From the NCBI GenBank assembly GCA_038233815.1, contig JBBSVE010000100.1, positions 1 to 11,215 of the forward strand: a stretch of DNA of 11,215 nucleotides, written 5' to 3'. The number at the start of each line of letters is the position of its first letter. Within the stretch, counting starts at the first letter, position 1. Made by a program: the position numbers and the translations under genes. The DNA is from JBBSVE01 sp038233815 (GTDB taxonomy: Bacteria > Pseudomonadota > Alphaproteobacteria > Rhodobacterales > Rhodobacteraceae). Shown in pieces: positions 6,772 to 11,215 of this stretch. A model generated the notes under the pieces. It searched no databases. It saw nothing but the letters and a program-made list of their open reading frames with translations, and was not told the origin of the DNA.

Positions 6772-7594
6772 CAAGCCCCGCGCCCGGCCCTCCGACCAGA
6801 TCGAAGCTGCCCTGACCGACAACCGCACGCAGATCTCCGACACTCTGCAGGCCTTGCAGGAGCGGCTCGGCCTCGACGGCCTTTCGCCGGCGGAGATCGG
6901 GCGCAGCCTCCTCTCCGGTGGCGGTATCGCGATCAAGGCGGTTCGGCAGTATCCCAAGACGGCGCTGGCTGTCGGTGGCGGGCTCGCGCTCCTCCTCGTG
7001 GGGCGCGCGACCGTTTCGCGCGACGATGAGGACGGTGACGAAGACTACCCCGATCTGGGCGGCGACGACTGGTTCATCGCGGCCAACCGACTTCAGGAAG
7101 AGGCGCAGGTTGACCTCGCCCGGATCGACGAGGACGAAGCCATTCATGTGGAGAAGACCCGTCAGGGCATCGCGGCCCGCGGCAGTTCGGCCCGGGACTT
7201 TGCCCTGGAGCGGCGCAGCCTCCGCGACGGGCTCGCCGCCGATCTGAATGCGGCCTTCCGTGTGGGACTCTCCGATCTTTCGGACTCCGCTCAGACCGAG
7301 ATGGCCGATCAGCGTGCCCGCCAGTATTCGCGGGAGGTCGAACGCCCATCGAACCTCGCGGGCATGGTCGAGGCGATCATCGACCACCCCCTTGTGGCCG
7401 GTGCGGCCGCACTGGCCATCGGCGGGGTGGTCAACGCGCTGCGGCCCAAGGGTGTCGGCTCCGACACCGATCTCGCGGCGGAGCGGGATCGCCTGACCCG
7501 TCGTGCGCGGGACCTGGTGGAGGAAGAACGCGAGAATGCCGCGGCCCTTGCCGACGTCGCGGCCCGCGAATTGGCCGCGCAACTCAAGGGCTGA
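6734..7594 (+). CDS. DUF3618-like membrane protein of unknown function, third gene of stress operon
   Basis: This 286-residue protein has a basic N-terminal tail (1-18) and a helical segment DQIEAALTDNRTQISDTLQA followed by LQERL (21-45) that resembles DUF3618. A hydrophobic segment (about 75-91) comes next. A strongly acidic patch (residues 97-112, DDEDGDEDYPDLGGDD) follows, then a charged, alanine-rich helical region. A second hydrophobic segment (about 219-236, HPLVAGAAALAIGGVVNAL) and a C-terminal charged coiled-coil-like helix (247-285) complete it. In position it corresponds to yqjK in the E. coli cluster, but it is much longer. It overlaps the preceding gene by 38 bases and has its own AAGGA. 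Its stop lies 6 bp from the stop of the convergent sensor kinase gene. It is probably co-expressed from the EcfG promoter at 5826. I do not recognise a function. Confidence 0.75.
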   Translation: MQGRKTPLDPKRDKPRARPSDQIEAALTDNRTQISDTLQALQERLGLDGLSPAEIGRSLLSGGGIAIKAVRQYPKTALAVGGGLALLLVGRATVSRDDEDGDEDYPDLGGDDWFIAANRLQEEAQVDLARIDEDEAIHVEKTRQGIAARGSSARDFALERRSLRDGLAADLNAAFRVGLSDLSDSAQTEMADQRARQYSREVERPSNLAGMVEAIIDHPLVAGAAALAIGGVVNALRPKGVGSDTDLAAERDRLTRRARDLVEEERENAAALADVAARELAAQLKG

Positions 7595-7600
7595 CGGCGA

Positions 7601-9379
7601 TCAGTCCCGCGCTGTGGATTTTGTCAGCTTTCCGGCCGGATGGTCGCGCTGCTCCGCATCCGACAGCGCGGCCACCGGGAAGATGACACTCAGCGTATAG
7701 TCGTCACCGTCCATCCCCTGCGTGAGTGTGCCGCCCACCTGCATCGTGAAGGCAGCGATCAGTTGCGCGCCGAGACCCGCCTCCACACTGTCGGGTGGTG
7801 CCGGGTTGCTCGCGCTGTTCCGAACCTCCAGCCGCACGTCGCCCGGACCGGACCGCTTCAGCCGCACGACAATACGGATCGGATCCGTGCCCGTCCCTGT
7901 TCCGAATCGCATCGCGTTGGTCATCGCCTCGGTCAGCAAAAGCGAAAGCGGCACGGCTTGGTCGGGGATCAGGCGAATGTCGTCGAAATCCTCCTCGATG
8001 GCGAACCGGCCGGACGCTCCACTCCCGAGGTTGACGATCTGCTTCACGATATCGGACAACAGCTCGTCGGCACGGACATCGGCGAGCCCGCTCGTCTGGT
8101 AGAGACCGCGGTGAATGGTGGCGAGCGACATCACCCGGTCCTGCAGGTTGCGGAGCAGCCCGCGCGTCTCCGGGCTCCTGGCGCGGCGGAGCTGCATCGA
8201 CATGATCGAGGCGATGAGCTGCAGGTTGTTCTTCACCCGATGATGCACCTCGCGCAAGAGCACGTCCTTCTGGTGGATCGTATCCTCCAGCTGCGCCTCG
8301 TCCTTGGTGATGCTGTCGGTCATGATGAGATAGGACTCGGCCATCTGCCGCAACTCCAGCGGCGCGCCGGCAAGGTCGATCTCCTGCCGTCTCCGGTCGC
8401 CCGACGCGAACGCGGAGATCGAGCGGTGCAGTAACCGGACGTGACGACCAACCAGCAGTTCCGCCGCCCAGATTGAGGCGAAGAGACCGGCCAGCCACAT
8501 CAGGATCGGAAACACCTTGGGATCGACGCCGAACCTCTCGAACGCGGAGGCATCGCGGGCGTTCCAGCTGCTCATCAGGTAAAGATCGCCATCGGCCAGC
8601 GGCACGACGGCGTAGGTCCGCGCCTCCCCATCCGCGGTGCGGTCGCGGAACACGCCGTCCCTGTCGTCGGCCAGATCTGTCAGCGTCCGGTCCACCGGCA
8701 GGATTGCCTTCACCCCATCAAGACCCACGCTCGACGTCAGCACCTCGCCGTCGCGACTGAAGGTCCAGAACGAGATCGCGGCATCTTCCTTGCCAGAGGG
8801 GGCCAGCATCGACTTTGCACTGCGCTCGTTCAACTGCGAGTGGGGCAGCCAGGCAGAGATGAAGCCGAGCTTGGTCCCGGTCACATCGAACACGGGTTCC
8901 AGAACGCCCAGAACAGATTGCCCGGTCAGCGGTCCCGATGTGTTGACCAGAAACGAAGGCGTGCGCAGGTCGCGGGCCTTGAGAAACAGCGGATCGTCGG
9001 AATAGTCGAAGCTGCGTCCCGTCGACGAACAGATCATCCGCCCCGACATCGGAATGAAGGTCACGATCGCCACATGATCGGCGCGCTGTTGCGCGAGGCT
9101 CAGCAGGGACTGGCACTGCGCGGGATCGGTGACGAGCAGGCTCCCGTTGACCGCCAGCCCCTCCACCAGCCCGCGTGCCTGCCGGATGATCCCCACCTCA
9201 CTCGACGCAGCCCGGAGTGTGGCGCCAAGCAGGGCCGCTTCCGTCCGCGCCTGCGCCTCATTGGCAAGGTTTCGTGTCTGCGCGTAAGCAACGATCCCCA
9301 GCGGCAAGAGCGCCACAGCCATCAGGATGGCCAGCCGGAAACCCAGTCGCTGGGTTCCCGCCCAACCGCGGAACGTCAT
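7601..9379 (-). CDS. HisKA_2-type sensor histidine kinase, probable PhyK-like GSR kinase
   Basis: This 592-residue inner-membrane kinase has TM1 (about 12-34), a periplasmic sensor of about 250 residues (35-288), TM2 (about 289-309) and a short linker. A HisKA_2 domain (about 372-455) follows, with EVHHRVKNNLQ at 377-387; H380 is the expected phospho-acceptor. The ATPase domain has an N-box (TEAMTNA, N488) and a G-box-like GLGAQLIAAF (535-544). The only two cysteines of the protein, C89 and C117, are both in the sensor domain. Kinases of this HisKA_2/HWE class phosphorylate PhyR in general stress systems. The start ATG overlaps the ecfG stop (ATGA); no good Shine-Dalgarno is seen, so translational coupling is inferred. 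A longer open frame upstream lies inside ecfG and is rejected. The stimulus is unknown. Confidence 0.88.
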   Translation of the reverse strand: MTFRGWAGTQRLGFRLAILMAVALLPLGIVAYAQTRNLANEAQARTEAALLGATLRAASSEVGIIRQARGLVEGLAVNGSLLVTDPAQCQSLLSLAQQRADHVAIVTFIPMSGRMICSSTGRSFDYSDDPLFLKARDLRTPSFLVNTSGPLTGQSVLGVLEPVFDVTGTKLGFISAWLPHSQLNERSAKSMLAPSGKEDAAISFWTFSRDGEVLTSSVGLDGVKAILPVDRTLTDLADDRDGVFRDRTADGEARTYAVVPLADGDLYLMSSWNARDASAFERFGVDPKVFPILMWLAGLFASIWAAELLVGRHVRLLHRSISAFASGDRRRQEIDLAGAPLELRQMAESYLIMTDSITKDEAQLEDTIHQKDVLLREVHHRVKNNLQLIASIMSMQLRRARSPETRGLLRNLQDRVMSLATIHRGLYQTSGLADVRADELLSDIVKQIVNLGSGASGRFAIEEDFDDIRLIPDQAVPLSLLLTEAMTNAMRFGTGTGTDPIRIVVRLKRSGPGDVRLEVRNSASNPAPPDSVEAGLGAQLIAAFTMQVGGTLTQGMDGDDYTLSVIFPVAALSDAEQRDHPAGKLTKSTARD

Positions 9380-9951
9380 GCCGCTTGCGTTCCCGACCGC
9401 CCCATGACGGCGAGTGTCGCGCCCTCGATGTTGCCGAGCACGTCCTCGCCATCCTTCATGCCCATGAAATCGCACAGACGCTTGCGCGCCCGGCTCGCCC
9501 GGCTTTTGACCGTCCCCGGCGCCACATTCATCATGGCCGCAGCCTCTTCGACCGAGAAACCCGATGCCCCCACGAGGATCAGAACCTCGCGGTGCTCCGG
9601 TGACAAGCGGTCGAAAGCGGCCCGGAAGTCGTTGAAGGCCAGACGCCCGTCATGTTCCGGCCGGACATAGAGCGACGCAGCATGTGCGCCGTCCGGGTCA
9701 GCGACCTCGCGTTTGCGCTTGCGCCGGTCCGAATAGAACGTGTTGCGCAGGATCGTGAACAGCCAGCCCTGCAGGTTGGTGCCAACGGTAAACTTGTCTA
9801 TATTTGTCCATGCCTTAACGATCGTATCCTGCACGAGATCATCGGCCGCCGCGACGTTGCGCGTCAGGCTGATCGCGAAGGCGCGGAGCGACGGGAGGTA
9901 GTTGGTGAGCTCATCCCGCGGGTCGGGATGAACGATTTCCTGATCGGTCAT
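9376..9951 (-). CDS. ecfG: EcfG-family general stress response sigma factor
   Basis: This 191-residue ECF sigma factor has region sigma-2 at about 14-80 (DDLVQDTIVKAWTNIDKF, then GWLFTILRNTFYSDRRKRKR) and sigma-4 at about 109-160 (FDRLSPEHREVLILVGASG, then GTVKSRASRARKRL). The sequence pattern and, above all, its position between nepR and a HisKA_2 kinase, next to phyR, identify it as EcfG (ECF15). EcfG directs RNA polymerase to GGAAC-N16/17-CGTT promoters; NepR holds it inactive until phosphorylated PhyR titrates NepR. The ATG overlaps the nepR stop by ATGA, and its own TGA overlaps the kinase ATG in the same way, so nepR, ecfG and the kinase gene are one tightly coupled operon. It is probably autoregulated through the interleaved promoters upstream of nepR. 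Confidence 0.93.
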   Translation of the reverse strand: MTDQEIVHPDPRDELTNYLPSLRAFAISLTRNVAAADDLVQDTIVKAWTNIDKFTVGTNLQGWLFTILRNTFYSDRRKRKREVADPDGAHAASLYVRPEHDGRLAFNDFRAAFDRLSPEHREVLILVGASGFSVEEAAAMMNVAPGTVKSRASRARKRLCDFMGMKDGEDVLGNIEGATLAVMGRSGTQAA

Positions 9952-10118
9952 TTATGCCCACCGCTCCGGCTGTCCTTTTCCCGCAACTGGGCGAGAAGGA
10001 GCTTGAATCGGTCTGGCACATCCTCCCCCACGACGTCATCATAGACGCGCTTCAGATTCTGCTCGATCTCACGCTTCATATTGCGGTCCGACTGATCATC
10101 AGGCATTTGATCATACAT
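9948..10118 (-). CDS. nepR: NepR anti-sigma factor
   Basis: Read directly from the minus strand, this 56-codon frame has the NepR core NLKRVYDDVVGEDVPDRF (residues 21-38), followed by KLLLAQLREKD. NepR is a small cytoplasmic helical anti-sigma factor that sequesters EcfG and is in turn bound by the sigma-like domain of phosphorylated PhyR. The stop TGA overlaps the ecfG ATG (ATGA), the usual nepR-ecfG arrangement. The start is uncertain: ATG at 10118 is chosen, but an in-frame GTG (10127) and a second ATG (10106) are possible and none has a strong Shine-Dalgarno. The frame is closed upstream by TAA at 10164-10166. Family assignment is firm; the exact N-terminus is not. Confidence 0.9.
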   Translation of the reverse strand: MYDQMPDDQSDRNMKREIEQNLKRVYDDVVGEDVPDRFKLLLAQLREKDSRSGGHK

Positions 10119-10147
10119 CTTTTTCACTTGAGGCTGTTCACGGATAC

Positions 10148-10172
10148 GGAACCAACAGCCAGTTTAAATGTT
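10148..10172 (+). promoter_or_regulatory. EcfG-type promoter for phyR
   Basis: GGAAC (10148-10152), a 16-nt spacer and TGTT (10169-10172) match the EcfG promoter with one mismatch in the -10 element. The expected transcript start near 10179 leaves a short leader to AGAGGA (10195-10200) and the phyR ATG at 10207. Confidence 0.65.
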
Positions 10173-10179
10173 CGGTTCC
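10154..10179 (-). promoter_or_regulatory. EcfG-type promoter for nepR-ecfG-kinase operon
   Basis: Minus-strand GGAAC (10179-10175), a 17-nt spacer and TGTT (10157-10154) match the EcfG pattern with one mismatch. It lies on the opposite strand of the phyR promoter, each -35 element sitting beside the other's -10, so the two are fully interleaved. The transcript would start near 10147, about 20-30 nt before nepR. Confidence 0.6.
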
Positions 10180-10194
10180 AACAAAAGAAGACGC

Positions 10195-10200
10195 AGAGGA
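10195..10200 (+). promoter_or_regulatory. phyR ribosome binding site
   Basis: AGAGGA lies 6 nt before the ATG at 10207 and selects it over the upstream ATG at 10168, which falls inside the predicted promoter. Confidence 0.8.
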
Positions 10201-10206
10201 ATAAAC

Positions 10207-11013
10207 ATGCCAGACACCGCGCCGGACGACATTGCTGCAACGATCGGCAGTGACCTCCCGTTCCTGCGTCGCTATGCACGGGCATTGACCGGCAGCCAGA
10301 CGACCGGGGACAATTACGCGCTTGCGACCCTCGAGGCTATTCTCGAAGATCCGTCCGCGATGGACCCGGCCGCTGCGAAGGTTGGCCTGTTCAGGGCGTT
10401 CCACCTGGTCTGGGCCTCCGCCGGCGCGCCGTTGGGAGAGCCGGACGGTTCCCTTTCGACCCGCGCGCAAGGGCATATGGAGAACCTGACACCCAATTCG
10501 CGCGAGGCGCTGCTTCTTCACGCGATCGAGGGATTCGACGAGGCCGAGATTGCGGCGATCATGGGCGTGGACCGGGATGAGGTCGTGGCGCTTATCGGCA
10601 CAGCGCACAGCGAGATGCAGTTGTCGGTCGAAGGCAAGGTGATGATCATTGAGGACGAGGCGATCATCGCCATGGACATCGCCGCCATCGTGGGCGAGAT
10701 GGGCCACGCGGTCACCGGTATCGCCCGCACTCGGACGGAGGCCGTGGCCCTTGCCAAACGCGAACGCCCCGACCTGATCCTCGCGGATATCCAGCTCGCC
10801 GACAACTCCTCCGGAATCGATGCCGTGAACGAGATCCTGCGCCAGTTCGTAGATCTGCCGGTGATTTTCGTGACCGCCTTCCCAGAACGCCTGCTGACCG
10901 GAGAGCGACCGGAACCGGCTTTCCTGATCACCAAGCCCTATTCCGAGAACCAAGTGGTCAGCGCCGTGAGCCAAGCGATGTTCTTTTCCAGCACCGAGAC
11001 CCTGACGGTTTAA
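10207..11013 (+). CDS. phyR: PhyR response regulator / anti-anti-sigma factor
   Basis: This 268-residue cytoplasmic regulator has an N-terminal EcfG-like sigma mimic domain (about 1-140) with the typical LPFLRRYARALTGSQ (17-31) and a sigma-4-like part (LTPNSREALLLHAIEGFDEAE, wrapped over 94-114). The C-terminal receiver domain (about 143-265) has the acidic pocket E149-D150, phospho-acceptor D194 in ADIQLAD, T223 in VTAFPERLLTGE, and K243 in ITKPY. When phosphorylated, PhyR proteins expose the sigma-like domain, bind NepR and release EcfG. The start has AGAGGA 6 nt upstream. It is divergent from nepR-ecfG-kinase, with 88 bp between start codons and interleaved EcfG-type promoters, which suggests positive feedback. 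All key receiver residues are intact. No gene follows until the transposase at the right edge. Confidence 0.95.
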   Translation: MPDTAPDDIAATIGSDLPFLRRYARALTGSQTTGDNYALATLEAILEDPSAMDPAAAKVGLFRAFHLVWASAGAPLGEPDGSLSTRAQGHMENLTPNSREALLLHAIEGFDEAEIAAIMGVDRDEVVALIGTAHSEMQLSVEGKVMIIEDEAIIAMDIAAIVGEMGHAVTGIARTRTEAVALAKRERPDLILADIQLADNSSGIDAVNEILRQFVDLPVIFVTAFPERLLTGERPEPAFLITKPYSENQVVSAVSQAMFFSSTETLTV

Positions 11014-11185
11014 AACCAGCCTGTGGCGGATCAAAGACGGATAGGCCGGCTGAAAGGTGCGGTGGAGTGTATTTGCGGCGGATTGTCTCTACGTGTTCCA
11101 TCCCGGACGATCACATAGACCCTCGCCGGACTGCCCTGTTCATGGCAAGATCCATCCTGCGCGAGGTTCGGGACGGGGAACGCAG

Positions 11186-11215
11186 ATGCTGGTTTCGTTG
11201 CACAAGCAGGCGACG
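11186..11215 (+). CDS. Start of IS481-type transposase, truncated by window edge
   Basis: The last ten codons read MLVSLHKQAT. From memory this is the N-terminus of a group of IS481-family transposases, in which a helix-turn-helix region follows. A purine-rich GGGGA lies just upstream. Only ten residues are visible, so the call rests on recognition of this start and could be wrong. The left end of the element would be within 11014-11185, but I cannot fix an inverted repeat without its partner. Confidence 0.5.
   Translation, partial: MLVSLHKQAT

Noticed and set aside
9954..10253. Plus-strand 99-codon open frame between ecfG and phyR
   Set aside because: It is antisense to nepR, which has a clear family core and ATGA coupling, and it also runs across the phyR start.
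11176..11200. GGAAC followed by CGTT near the right edge, as a further EcfG promoter
   Set aside because: The spacer is only 14 nt, outside the 16-17 nt range, and the CGTT falls inside the start of the transposase frame.
1..11215. CRISPR arrays, tRNA or rRNA genes
   Set aside because: No regularly spaced repeats and no recognisable tRNA or rRNA sequence were seen on either strand.

Overview
The window is GC-rich, densely coding DNA that looks like an alphaproteobacterial chromosome, most likely Rhodobacterales. This is inferred from gene content rather than a database search. The supporting evidence is a complete NepR/EcfG/PhyR general stress response (GSR) set, which is restricted to Alphaproteobacteria; a serC leader hairpin arrangement of the type described upstream of alphaproteobacterial serC-serA; and a G-tract hairpin with an AAATATCCC-like flank of a kind I associate with Rhodobacteraceae intergenic regions.

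Layout, left to right. (1) The 3' part of zapE (AFG1-like ATPase) enters from the left edge. (2) A serine biosynthesis block follows: serB on the minus strand, then divergent serC-serA on the plus strand, with a structured serC leader. Together the three genes encode the pathway from 3-phosphoglycerate to L-serine. (3) A PPP-type metallophosphatase follows serA after a strong GC hairpin. (4) A small DUF1328 membrane protein gene (minus) diverges from a tightly packed three-gene operon (plus): a YqjD/ElaB-like tail-anchored protein, a holin-superfamily-III (YqjE-like) protein, and a DUF3618-like two-segment membrane protein. (5) On the minus strand come nepR, ecfG and a HisKA_2 sensor kinase, joined by two ATGA overlaps, with phyR divergent on the plus strand. 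(6) At the right edge, 10 codons of what looks like an IS481-type transposase begin.

The most interesting signal is regulatory. The GSR sigma factor (EcfG) recognises a GGAAC-N16/17-CGTT type promoter. I found two exact GGAAC-N16-CGTT matches, one facing each way between the DUF1328 gene and the yqjD-like operon, and two one-mismatch versions (TGTT) interleaved face to face in a near-palindrome between nepR and phyR. The right two thirds of the window therefore reads as a self-contained stress module: sensor kinase, PhyR response regulator/anti-anti-sigma, NepR anti-sigma, EcfG sigma, autoregulatory promoters, and four adjacent membrane-protein genes that are probable direct targets.

nepR (56 codons) lies in what would otherwise look like a 255-base gap and was read directly from the minus strand.
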